Source: Longilinea sp035560795 (lineage in GTDB: Bacteria > Chloroflexota > Anaerolineae > Anaerolineales > Anaerolineaceae). Taken from it: a stretch of DNA of 32,833 nt. The position numbers and the translations under genes are program-made. Of this stretch, positions 1 to 7,452 are shown piece by piece. The DNA is taken from positions 1 to 32,833 of the forward strand of contig DATMYV010000026.1 in NCBI GenBank assembly GCA_035560795.1. Direction: 5' to 3'. The notes below the pieces were generated by a model. It was not told the origin of the DNA and did no database searches. It saw only the letters and a list, made by a program, of their open reading frames with translations. Position 1 is the stretch's first letter; every line of letters starts with the position of its first letter.

Positions 1-69
1 ATATAAAGAATCAGGAACTTTTTCATGACTTCTTCGTCATGATATTAATATCATTTAGGAGAAATTGCG

Positions 70-1245
70 ATGCGTAATAAATTCGTTATGATTTTGTCTG
101 CCTCTTTATTGGTCCTACTGGCTCTGGCAGCCTGCCTGCCTGGCCTGCAAGCGGAACCGACGTTGAGCCCTGATTTAATAGGGACTCTTTCCGCACAGAC
201 GGTGGAAGTGCGGCTGACTCAGATCGCCCAGCAAACCCCGGCTGCACCAGCCACGCAGGAACCGGCGGCTGCCACGCCCACCGTCCAGGTGGTTACGCCA
301 ACGGCCTCCATTCCGACCAACACACCTGTACCGCCCACGCCAACATCGATCCCGACGGCCACCCAGGTTCCACCGACGCCAACCGCCAGCATTCCCTGCA
401 ACGCAGCCCGCTTCGTCAAGGATGTTACCGTGGATGACGGCACAGTCTTCAAACCTGGTCAAACCTTTACCAAGACCTGGCGGATGAAGAACGAGGGCAG
501 CTGTCTTTGGACAGCGGATTATGCGGTTGTTTTCGTCAGCGGCAACTCCATGAGCGGTCCGTCTTCTAGCAAGATCAATGCGACGGTAAGGCCTGGCGAA
601 ATGATTGACCTGTCGGTAAACCTGACCGCGCCCAGCAGCACCGGTGATTACACCGGCAACTGGGCTCTGCGCGATACCAACGGCACCATTTTTGGCATCG
701 GCAGCGGTTATCGGGACAACTTCTGGGTCAAAATATCAGTCAAGCCCGCCGATACGATTGCATACAACTTTGCCGACAAAGGTTGCGATGCCAGTTGGAA
801 ATCGACCAGCGGCAGCCTGACCTGCCCAGGATCGGAAGATATGACCAATGGCTTCATCAATAAGGTCACCGGACCCAAGACTGAGTCCGGCCAGGAAAAT
901 GAAGCGGCATTGGTGATGGGACCCAGTGCCGGGGATGGCGGGTACGTGGAAGGCCGTTTCCCGAATTTCAAAATTCAAAATGGCGACCATTTTAAAGCCG
1001 TCATTGGCTGCATGGCCGATAGCTCGAAATGCGATGTGATGTTCCAGTTGAATATTTCGGTGGAAGGCGGCGCAGTCCAGAATATCGGCTCGTGGACGCA
1101 AACATCCGATGGCAGCATTCAAAAGCTTGATCTGGATTTGAGCGCTTACAAAGACAAGAATGTACAGATCATTTTGAAGGTACTTAACAACGGCAAACAG
1201 GAAGACGACCGCGCCTTCTGGCTGCTGCCCCGCATTCTTCGGTAA
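70..1245 (+). CDS. NBR1-type Ig-like domain lipoprotein (paralog 1)
   Basis: A 391-residue exported lipoprotein. The N-terminal signal ends in a lipobox (LALAAC) with the lipidated Cys at residue 22. A Pro/Thr-rich linker follows to about residue 109, with repeated PPTPT units that probably span the wall. Residues 110-224 resemble the NBR1 central Ig-like domain, marked by the FKPGQTFTKTWRMKNEGSCLW stretch and a GSGYRDNFWVKI strand. Residues 230-391 form a second domain with paired Cys (GC...KC) that I do not recognise. AGGAG at 57-61 lies 8 nt before the ATG. It has a close full-length paralog at 10110-11222 with the same domain order. An adhesive or ligand-binding surface role is inferred; no catalytic motif is visible. 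Confidence 0.85.
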   Translation: MRNKFVMILSASLLVLLALAACLPGLQAEPTLSPDLIGTLSAQTVEVRLTQIAQQTPAAPATQEPAAATPTVQVVTPTASIPTNTPVPPTPTSIPTATQVPPTPTASIPCNAARFVKDVTVDDGTVFKPGQTFTKTWRMKNEGSCLWTADYAVVFVSGNSMSGPSSSKINATVRPGEMIDLSVNLTAPSSTGDYTGNWALRDTNGTIFGIGSGYRDNFWVKISVKPADTIAYNFADKGCDASWKSTSGSLTCPGSEDMTNGFINKVTGPKTESGQENEAALVMGPSAGDGGYVEGRFPNFKIQNGDHFKAVIGCMADSSKCDVMFQLNISVEGGAVQNIGSWTQTSDGSIQKLDLDLSAYKDKNVQIILKVLNNGKQEDDRAFWLLPRILR

Positions 1246-1258
1246 TGGATCATGGACA

Positions 1259-1290
1259 GCTGTCTCCCGTTGAACGAGGCGGGAGACAGC
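1259..1290 (+). terminator. Hairpin terminator after NBR1-domain lipoprotein
   Basis: A perfect 11-bp stem (1259-1269 with 1280-1290) and a 10-nt loop begin 14 nt after the stop codon. No proper T-run follows, so it may act as a weak terminator or an mRNA 3'-end stabiliser. Confidence 0.6.
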
Positions 1291-1310
1291 CTAAAACTTG
1301 ATAAGATTGA

Positions 1311-1339
1311 TAGATATTTATAGGCAATTTTGTTATACT
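1311..1339 (+). promoter_or_regulatory. Candidate promoter for three-repeat protein
   Basis: TATACT at 1334-1339 is a good -10. The best-spaced -35 (TAGATA, 1311-1316, 17-bp spacer) is weak. The site lies after the preceding hairpin and before the AAGGAG ribosome site at 1363-1368. Confidence 0.4.
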
Positions 1340-1374
1340 GTATTCAATAGCGGGATTAACATAAGGAGTTTGCA

Positions 1375-2433
1375 ATGAGTACTCGATTGACTGGCACGAA
1401 ATTGAGCTGGCTGCAGCGCGGCTTGCAGTTTGCGCTGGTTTTGGTCCTGATGGCAGGGCTGGTGTTGATAAATGCACCTACTCCAGCCAAGGCAGCGACC
1501 ATTCCGACCTTTGACATCGTCAAAGTGGTGACCGATGACAGCGTGACCATCCGTACCAAGAATTTCCCGGCAAATATGACTTTTACCGTGCGCATGGGAA
1601 AGATCGGTACGAAGGCTGTCGGCGGCATTGAAGTCGCCAAGACCGATTCGGGTAAGGGCGGCTCATTCGATGTAACCTATAAAATCCCGGCCGACCTGAA
1701 AGGTCTTGCTCAGATTGCCATCCGCCTGGACGGCAGCGGCGGTTACTTTGCCTATAACTGGTTCGACAATAAAACCGCCGGCGGGACGACCGCCACGCCA
1801 GTTCCTGCCGCACCCATTCCCACCTTCAGTATTGTGACGGTGGTCAAGGATGACAGCGTAACCATTAAAACCAACAATTTCCCGGCAAACCGCACATTCA
1901 CTGTCTTGATGGGCAAGATCGGCACGAAGGCTGTCAGCGGCGTCGAGGTAGGCAAGACCGATTCGGGCAAGGGCGGCTCGTTCGAAGCTACCTATAAAAT
2001 CCCTGCCTCGCTCAAGGGACTTTCACAGATTGCCATCCGGATGGATTCCACGCCATTCTTTGCCTATAACTGGTTCTACAATAATCCCTCCGGCTCGACC
2101 GGTGGTACGGGGGGCGTACCCGTCACGCCAATACCCGGTTACAGCGGTTATCCGAGTTTCAGCATTACCGCTGTCGACCGCGACCAGTCGGTGACCATCC
2201 GGACCAAGAATTTACCGTCCAATGTCACCTTTACCGTGCGCATGGGCAAGTACGGCACATTGGGAGTGGGCGGAACCCAGGTAACCACCACTGATTCTGG
2301 CGCAGGTGGCGTTATCGATGTGACTTACCTGATCCCTGACGGATTAAAAGGCCTCGACCGCATTGCCATCCGCATGGAAAGCAGTGCTGGCTACTTTGCC
2401 TATAACTGGTTCTGGAATAACGACGCTCCGTAG
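1375..2433 (+). CDS. Secreted protein with three tandem repeats of an unrecognised domain
   Basis: A 352-residue exported protein. Residues 1-40 form a long signal peptide with a hydrophobic core at about 17-33 and a likely cleavage after AKA at residue 40; there is no lipobox. The mature part is almost entirely three copies of an approximately 88-residue unit at residues 44-131, 149-236 and 260-347. They are separated by short Gly/Thr/Pro linkers. Each unit contains DSVTI(R/K)T, FTV.MGK.GT, TDSG.GG, (L)KGL..IAIR(L/M) and ends in FAYNWF. The unit is predicted beta-rich, with no Cys and no catalytic signature. AAGGAG lies 6 nt before the ATG. It sits alone between two terminators, so it is probably monocistronic. 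A surface or matrix role is inferred; I do not recognise the fold. Confidence 0.85.
   Translation: MSTRLTGTKLSWLQRGLQFALVLVLMAGLVLINAPTPAKAATIPTFDIVKVVTDDSVTIRTKNFPANMTFTVRMGKIGTKAVGGIEVAKTDSGKGGSFDVTYKIPADLKGLAQIAIRLDGSGGYFAYNWFDNKTAGGTTATPVPAAPIPTFSIVTVVKDDSVTIKTNNFPANRTFTVLMGKIGTKAVSGVEVGKTDSGKGGSFEATYKIPASLKGLSQIAIRMDSTPFFAYNWFYNNPSGSTGGTGGVPVTPIPGYSGYPSFSITAVDRDQSVTIRTKNLPSNVTFTVRMGKYGTLGVGGTQVTTTDSGAGGVIDVTYLIPDGLKGLDRIAIRMESSAGYFAYNWFWNNDAP
1504..2415 (+). repeat. Three tandem coding repeats (about 264 bp each)
   Basis: The units occupy about 1504-1767, 1819-2082 and 2152-2415. Stretches of near-identical DNA persist, such as TTTGCCTATAACTGGTTC near 1747, 2060 and 2396. Repeats 1 and 2 are closest to each other in both DNA and protein. 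This points to internal duplication or gene conversion. Confidence 0.8.
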
Positions 2434-2449
2434 GAAACGCCAAAAGTCT

Positions 2450-2486
2450 TTGCCCTCCCGGATTTGCCCGGGAGGGCAATTTGTTT
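2450..2486 (+). terminator. Intrinsic terminator after three-repeat protein
   Basis: A perfect 12-bp GC-rich stem (2450-2461 with 2468-2479) and a 6-nt loop are followed by a T-rich tail. It begins 17 nt after the stop codon. Confidence 0.9.
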
Positions 2487-2526
2487 AATAAGTCAAAATC
2501 GTGCTGGGAGGGCAAACGGTGCCAAC

Positions 2527-2555
2527 TTGACCATTCAAACGCGCTGTGATAACAT
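2527..2555 (+). promoter_or_regulatory. Candidate sigma-A promoter for LysM-M23 gene
   Basis: TTGACC (2527-2532), a 17-bp spacer and TAACAT (2550-2555) precede the gene start at 2580 by 24 nt. GAGGA at 2565-2569 would be the ribosome site. Confidence 0.45.
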
Positions 2556-2579
2556 GCCTTTCATGAGGAAACTTGAAAA

Positions 2580-3797
2580 ATGAGCGAACCATCGACATCG
2601 AAAATCCCCGAACGAGCCGATGCCGATCTGCAACCTGAACAAGAGAATACTGAACAGCAGCCGGCACCCCGCCGTGGCTGGAATCACTGGTGGGAGCAAC
2701 TGGTCCGGATGGGCCTTGGCGAAGTTGCACTGCGCCTGGGTACTGGCATCGCGTCCCTTGCCATGATTCTGGTTGTGGTGTGGGTGATGCACAATTTCTA
2801 CCTGAAAGGCGAAGTGGAAGCGGTACCTGCCTCGGCGGCGATCGCAGCCCCCTTGCCGACCGCCACACCGCAGGTCGAAGCGCCAGCCTACGTGCTGCCG
2901 GATGAGGTGGCCATGGTCAATGGGGTACCGCGATTGGCGCTATTGCATACCACCCTGCCTTCCCGGCCGCGCTTTGACGTGATCCAGTATGAAGTTGTTC
3001 AGGGCGACACGATTTTCGACATCGCTGATAAATTTGGATTGATCCCTGAAACAATTCTGTGGGGCAACCAGCAGAAACTGGGCGACGACCCGCATCGTCT
3101 TAAGATTGGTGTTACGTTGAACATACTGCCCACTGACGGCGTGTATTACGAGTGGCATCAGGGCGACGGCCTGAACAGCGTGGCCAAGTATTTTAAGGTC
3201 ACTCCGGAAGATATCTTAAACTGGCCTGGAAATAAGCTGGATGCCAACTCAATTGGCGATTGGTCTTCTCCCAATATCGCGGCCGGTACCTGGCTGGTCA
3301 TTCCCAACGGCCGGCGGGAAATGGTTTCATGGAGCGCGCCGCGCATCACGCGGCAAAACCCGGGCGTCGCCAGGCTATACGGCGCTGGTGCCTGCGGCAC
3401 TATCGTGGATGGGGCGGTTGGATCTGGAACATTTATCTGGCCGACAACCAACCACTGGTTATCCGGCTACGATTTCAGCCTCAGTGCCAACCATCCCGGA
3501 ATCGATATTGGCGGACAATCCGGCAATGCGATCTATGCGGCTGACAGCGGCGTGGTCGTTTACTCTGGCTGGAATGACCTGGGTTATGGCTACGTGATTG
3601 CAATTGATCATGGCAACGGCTGGCAAACTACTTATGCCCATCTCAGCCAGATCTATGCTGGCTGCGGAGCCAGCGTGACCCAGGGTGCGACCATCGGTCT
3701 GATGGGTTCCACCGGTAATTCCACCGGCCCGCATCTGCATTTCGAGATGTATAACGACACCTACGGCAAGGTTAACCCGCACCAGTTCTTGAATTAA
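2580..3797 (+). CDS. Membrane-anchored LysM / M23 family peptidase (paralog 1)
   Basis: A 405-residue cell-wall peptidase of the lysostaphin/NlpD-like type, predicted to cut peptidoglycan cross-bridges outside the cell. A charged cytoplasmic N-terminus leads to one membrane segment at about 55-75 and a Pro/Ala/Thr linker. A clear LysM follows at about 137-184 (YEVVQGDTIFDIA) and a second, more diverged one at about 189-243. The M23 domain spans about 303-400. Zn-site residues H305 and D309 (HPGID), H354 (AHL) and H385/H387 (GPHLHFE) are all present, so it should be active. A paralog lies at 7453-8550 in opposite orientation. Both flanks carry terminators or promoters, suggesting it is transcribed alone. 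Confidence 0.9.
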   Translation: MSEPSTSKIPERADADLQPEQENTEQQPAPRRGWNHWWEQLVRMGLGEVALRLGTGIASLAMILVVVWVMHNFYLKGEVEAVPASAAIAAPLPTATPQVEAPAYVLPDEVAMVNGVPRLALLHTTLPSRPRFDVIQYEVVQGDTIFDIADKFGLIPETILWGNQQKLGDDPHRLKIGVTLNILPTDGVYYEWHQGDGLNSVAKYFKVTPEDILNWPGNKLDANSIGDWSSPNIAAGTWLVIPNGRREMVSWSAPRITRQNPGVARLYGAGACGTIVDGAVGSGTFIWPTTNHWLSGYDFSLSANHPGIDIGGQSGNAIYAADSGVVVYSGWNDLGYGYVIAIDHGNGWQTTYAHLSQIYAGCGASVTQGATIGLMGSTGNSTGPHLHFEMYNDTYGKVNPHQFLN

Positions 3798-3819
3798 ATT
3801 CTGCCGTTTGGTTTTTTCC

Positions 3820-3866
3820 AGCCTCCAATGGGGACATCAATTTCCTGATTGGAGGCTATTTTTTTA
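3820..3866 (+). terminator. Intrinsic terminator after LysM-M23 gene
   Basis: A perfect 10-bp stem (3820-3829 with 3848-3857) and an 18-nt loop are followed by a run of seven T at 3859-3865. Confidence 0.85.
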
Positions 3867-3906
3867 CGAACGGATGTTAAGATGCCGATAATTACGTAAA
3901 GCGCAC

Positions 3907-3935
3907 GTGACCATCGGCTGGTTTTGCGCTATAGT
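3907..3935 (+). promoter_or_regulatory. Candidate promoter for Memo-priA
   Basis: GTGACC (3907-3912), a 17-bp spacer and TATAGT (3930-3935) lie about 85 nt before the Memo start. The stretch 3867-4006 shows nothing else clear. Confidence 0.4.
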
Positions 3936-4018
3936 TAATATGGTTTTGAATAGCCAGAAAAAATAATTGCGTATAGCTTAGTATTAACTACCCCGGTAAG
4001 AAAGGAGTGGGGAGGATC

Positions 4019-4867
4019 ATGATTGCTGATGTTCGACCTTCGCCGATCGCAGGCACCTGGTACAGCGCCGATCCGCAGCGCCTGGCCCGCCAGGTGGATG
4101 CTTATCTACAATCTGCCGTTCTGCCGCCCCTGAGCGGGGAGGTGATCGGGTTGGTCAGCCCGCATGCCGGCCACCGTTATTCTGGCCGGACAGCCGGATA
4201 CGCCTTTCGGGCTGTTCAAGGTCAGCATTTTGACCTGGTGGCGGTTATCAGTCCTCTGCATGCATTTTTCCCAGCGGACCTGCTCACGACCGCGCACAAA
4301 GCCTACGGCACGCCTTTAGGCACGGTGTGGGTGGACGCGGAAGCATTGGAAACCTTGGATGAAAACCTGCACTTGATTTCGGGCCAAAAGATGCAGCGGG
4401 TTTCCAATGACCAGGAACACTCGCTTGAAATCGAATTGCCATTTTTGCAGTGCGCGCTGGAGGGTGAATTCAAACTGCTGCCGGTCATGGTGCGGAATCA
4501 AAGCAAGGCTACTGCACGAGCGCTGGGTGAAGCGCTGGGCCGCGTGTTAAAAGGCAAACAGGCCTTACTGGTGGCCAGCACCGATTTGTCGCATTTTTAC
4601 CCGGAAGAGACTGCCAACCAGTTGGACGCCGTCATGCTCGAGCAGATCGGAAAATTCTCGCCGACCGGCGTTATGCAGGCCGAGGAAAGCGGCAGAGGCT
4701 TTGCTTGCGGCTTTCCGGCGGTGGCCGCCGTATTGTGGGCTGCGCGTGCGCTGGGCGGTACTACCGTTGAGATTCTCCATCACAGCACCTCCGCAGATGA
4801 AACCGGCGATACCAGCGAAGTGGTTGGTTACGGAGCTGCGGCCATTCTGAAGCAGGTAGCCTCTTGA
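4019..4867 (+). CDS. Memo family protein (AmmeMemoRadiSam system protein B family)
   Basis: A 282-residue member of the MEMO1/AMMECR-partner family, which has a fold like class III extradiol dioxygenases. Its bacterial biochemical role is unsettled. Family marks run the full length: RPSPIAGTWYSADP, SPHAGHRYSG, EHSLEIELPF, STDLSHFYP, ACG and GYGAAA. Putative metal-site residues are H49, H81, H192 and C230. The ATG at 4019 fits the family N-terminus. An in-frame GTG at 4007 would add four residues. GGAGG at 4011-4015 is very close to this ATG, while AAAGGAG at 4001-4007 is the better-spaced site. It overlaps priA by 4 bp, so the two are probably translationally coupled. The usual AMMECR1 and radical SAM partners are not in the window. 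Confidence 0.85.
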   Translation: MIADVRPSPIAGTWYSADPQRLARQVDAYLQSAVLPPLSGEVIGLVSPHAGHRYSGRTAGYAFRAVQGQHFDLVAVISPLHAFFPADLLTTAHKAYGTPLGTVWVDAEALETLDENLHLISGQKMQRVSNDQEHSLEIELPFLQCALEGEFKLLPVMVRNQSKATARALGEALGRVLKGKQALLVASTDLSHFYPEETANQLDAVMLEQIGKFSPTGVMQAEESGRGFACGFPAVAAVLWAARALGGTTVEILHHSTSADETGDTSEVVGYGAAAILKQVAS

Positions 4868-7389
4868 CCACCTTCGTTCAGGTGGCTGTAAACGTCCCGC
4901 TGAGCGGACCGGGCATCTTCGATTACCATCTGCCGGATACTTTGGAAGGGCAGGTCCAGCCTGGCTGCCTGGTGATCGTTCCTTTTGGCCGTCAAACCAT
5001 CCAGGGCTTGGTCCTGCGGCTGGCATCCGAAAGCGCCGTTCAAGAAACGCGCCCCGTGCAAGCCCTGGTGGATGAACGCCCGGCTTTGACTGGCGGACAG
5101 ATGGAATTAGCCCGTTGGATGGCGGAAGAAACCCTCTCTCCCCTGGCAGCCTGTATCGATGTCATGCTGCCGCCGGGCTTAAGCCAACACACGGATACGC
5201 TCTATACGCTGAACACCGCGCAACAGACGCCGGAAATACCGCTGAGCGCATTGCAAACCCGTTTGGTCGATTTGCTCCGCCAGCGGGGTGCGCTGCGCGG
5301 GCGCCAGGTGGTTAGCGCTTTGCCGAAAGTACGCTGGCGTGAAGCCGCTGAACCGCTGGTGCGGAAGGGTGTGATAACTTCCCAGCCGGTATTGTTGCCG
5401 CCTTCTGTTCGGCCAAAAAAGGCGCGGACAGCCTGGTTGACGGCTGAACCGGAAGTATTGGCGGATGCAATGGAACGGGTAGGCAAAGCCGGCAGTGCAG
5501 CTTTGGAGCGGCGAAAAGCAGCTTTGCGTTTTTTACAGACTGAACCTTTGCCAGTGGATATCGCCTGGGTGACAGCTTCCAGCGGGGCGACCCTGGCAGA
5601 TTTGCAGAGCCTGGCTGAAAAAGACCTGGTTGCACTGGGCGAAACAGAAGTATGGCGCGATCCGCTGGAACATATCTCACCGGTGGTTCAGCAAGCTCCA
5701 GACTTGACTGCTGGTCAACGTGCGGTATTGGATCAATTGCTGGCGGTTCTGCGACAGGCCGAAACCTCACAGCCGCTTTTACCCTTCCTGTTACACGGCG
5801 TGACTGGCTCCGGCAAGACGGAGATCTACCTACAAGCGGTCGCCGAGGTTTTACGGCAGGGCCGGCAGGCAATCATTCTGGTGCCGGAAATATCTCTGAC
5901 GCCGCAAACCGTCAGGCGTTTCTTGGGACGCTTCCCCGGACAGGTTGGGTTGGTCCATTCGCGCCTGTCGCCTGGCGAGCGTTACGATACCTGGCGGCGT
6001 GCCCGTGCCGGCCAGATCAACGTGATTGTTGGACCGCGCAGTGCATTGTTCACACCGCTGCCGCGCCTGGGTTTGATCGTGGTGGACGAATGCCATGATG
6101 ATTCGTATTATCAGGATGATCAGCCGCCGGTTTATCATGCCGTCCAGGCTGCACTGGCCTATGCCCGCATTACCAACAGCGGGCTGCTGCTGGGATCAGC
6201 GACGCCAGAAATCGGGTTGTATGAGCGCGCCCGGCGCGAACATTGGAATTTATTGGAATTGCCTGACCGGATTCTGGCGCACCGCCAGTTGTTGGCGGTT
6301 CAGGCTTCGCAATCGGGCATTGCATTACCGGAGCTATCAAGCGAAGGTGAAGCAGCCTTTTTACCGCTACCGCCAGTACAGATCGTTGATATGCGGCAGG
6401 AACTCAAGGCTGGCAACCGTTCCATCTTTAGCCGCGTGTTGAAAGAGTCATTGGCCCAGGTGTTGGCTGCCGGCCAGCAGGCGATTTTATTTCTTAACCG
6501 GCGGGGATCATCCACCTATGTCTTTTGCCGCGAATGCGGTGCTGTGTTGCGCTGCCCGCGCTGCGATTTACCCTTGACTTTTCACAGCGAAAGCAACGAT
6601 CTGCAGTGCCATACCTGCAATTATCGCCGCCAGATGCCTGCCCGCTGTCCGACCTGTGGCAGCACGTCCATCCGCCAGTTTGGCACAGGGACCGAACGGG
6701 TTGAAAGCGAAGTTCAAAAGGAATTCCCATCCGCGCGCACCCTGCGCTGGGACGCAGAAACCACCCGTCAAAAAGGGTCGCACGAAATCCTGCTCTCGCA
6801 TTTCAGCCGTCACCAGGCTGATATCTTGATCGGCACGCAAATGCTGGCCAAGGGCTTGGATCTTCCACTGGTGACCCTGGTTGGCGTGGTTCTGGCCGAT
6901 GTTGGCTTAAGCCTGCCAGATTACCGCACGCCTGAGCGCGCTTTTCAATTGCTAACCCAGGTAGCCGGCCGGGCAGGGCGCAGCCCATTGGGTGGAAAAG
7001 TCATTTTTCAATCCTACCAACCGGATCATTATGCTATTCAATTCGCGGCCCGGCATGATTACCAGGGCTTTGTGAAACGCGAACTGGAAGAACGCCGGAA
7101 AATTGGTTACCCGCCTTACGCTCGCCTGGTGCGGTTGGAATACCGCCACCGCGATTCATCAGAGGCGGAGCAGGAAGCCCGCCGGATGGCTGAACGTCTG
7201 GGTCAATGGATTGAACAGGGGAGCTTTACCTCGACCGAGTTGATCGGTCCGGCACCCTGTTTTTTTGCCCGGCAGAATGGGTTATACCGCTGGCAGATTC
7301 TACTGCGCGGGCCGCATCCCGCCCGGTTACTGCGCGGGAAGAACCTGGGCGATTGGCGCGTTGCCGTGGATCCGGCCAGCCTGTTGTGA
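4864..7389 (+). CDS. priA: Primosomal protein N' (replication restart helicase PriA)
   Basis: An 841-residue 3'-5' DNA helicase that reloads the replisome at stalled forks. The N-terminal 3'BD-like part starts VAVNVPLSGPGIFDYHLP. The helicase has Walker A GVTGSGKT at 312-319, motif II DECH at 408-411, motif III SAT at 445-447 and the LAGRAGR-like motif QVAGRAGR. Eight Cys in four CxxC pairs (555/558, 564/567, 582/585, 595/598) form the PriA zinc clusters. The start is TTG, since the next in-frame Met is at residue 80, well inside the conserved N-terminal region. The TTGA overlap with the Memo stop supports this start. Motif II is unusual: PriA normally reads DEEHD.SYKQ, here DECHDDSYYQ. Length is slightly above the usual 730-820. 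Confidence 0.95.
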   Translation: MTTFVQVAVNVPLSGPGIFDYHLPDTLEGQVQPGCLVIVPFGRQTIQGLVLRLASESAVQETRPVQALVDERPALTGGQMELARWMAEETLSPLAACIDVMLPPGLSQHTDTLYTLNTAQQTPEIPLSALQTRLVDLLRQRGALRGRQVVSALPKVRWREAAEPLVRKGVITSQPVLLPPSVRPKKARTAWLTAEPEVLADAMERVGKAGSAALERRKAALRFLQTEPLPVDIAWVTASSGATLADLQSLAEKDLVALGETEVWRDPLEHISPVVQQAPDLTAGQRAVLDQLLAVLRQAETSQPLLPFLLHGVTGSGKTEIYLQAVAEVLRQGRQAIILVPEISLTPQTVRRFLGRFPGQVGLVHSRLSPGERYDTWRRARAGQINVIVGPRSALFTPLPRLGLIVVDECHDDSYYQDDQPPVYHAVQAALAYARITNSGLLLGSATPEIGLYERARREHWNLLELPDRILAHRQLLAVQASQSGIALPELSSEGEAAFLPLPPVQIVDMRQELKAGNRSIFSRVLKESLAQVLAAGQQAILFLNRRGSSTYVFCRECGAVLRCPRCDLPLTFHSESNDLQCHTCNYRRQMPARCPTCGSTSIRQFGTGTERVESEVQKEFPSARTLRWDAETTRQKGSHEILLSHFSRHQADILIGTQMLAKGLDLPLVTLVGVVLADVGLSLPDYRTPERAFQLLTQVAGRAGRSPLGGKVIFQSYQPDHYAIQFAARHDYQGFVKRELEERRKIGYPPYARLVRLEYRHRDSSEAEQEARRMAERLGQWIEQGSFTSTELIGPAPCFFARQNGLYRWQILLRGPHPARLLRGKNLGDWRVAVDPASLL

Positions 7390-7400
7390 GAAATTCTCGT

Positions 7401-7438
7401 AATCAAACCTGCGCATCGACTGATGCGCAGGTTTGATT
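7401..7438. terminator. Bidirectional terminator between convergent priA and LysM-M23
   Basis: A perfect 17-bp inverted repeat (7401-7417 with 7422-7438) encloses a 4-nt loop. It sits 11 nt after priA and 14 nt beyond the end of the convergent gene. The outer ends AATCAAA/TTTGATT give a U-rich tail in both directions. Confidence 0.88.
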
Positions 7439-7452
7439 TAAGTCTGCTATTC

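Noticed and set aside
23..42. Hairpin TCATGAC/GTCATGA near the window start
   Set aside because: A 7-bp stem with no T-run; the upstream gene is outside the window, so a terminator cannot be claimed.
1504..2415. Three tandem units considered as a satellite-like or mobile repeat
   Set aside because: They are in frame within one exported protein and retain coding constraint; no inverted ends or target duplication is seen.
4007..4018. Upstream GTG start for the Memo protein
   Set aside because: It adds only four residues not seen in family starts; the ATG at 4019 gives the usual N-terminus.
4565..5026. Minus-strand frame of 153 codons over the Memo-priA junction
   Set aside because: It overlaps two confidently identified genes and shows no domain or start signal.
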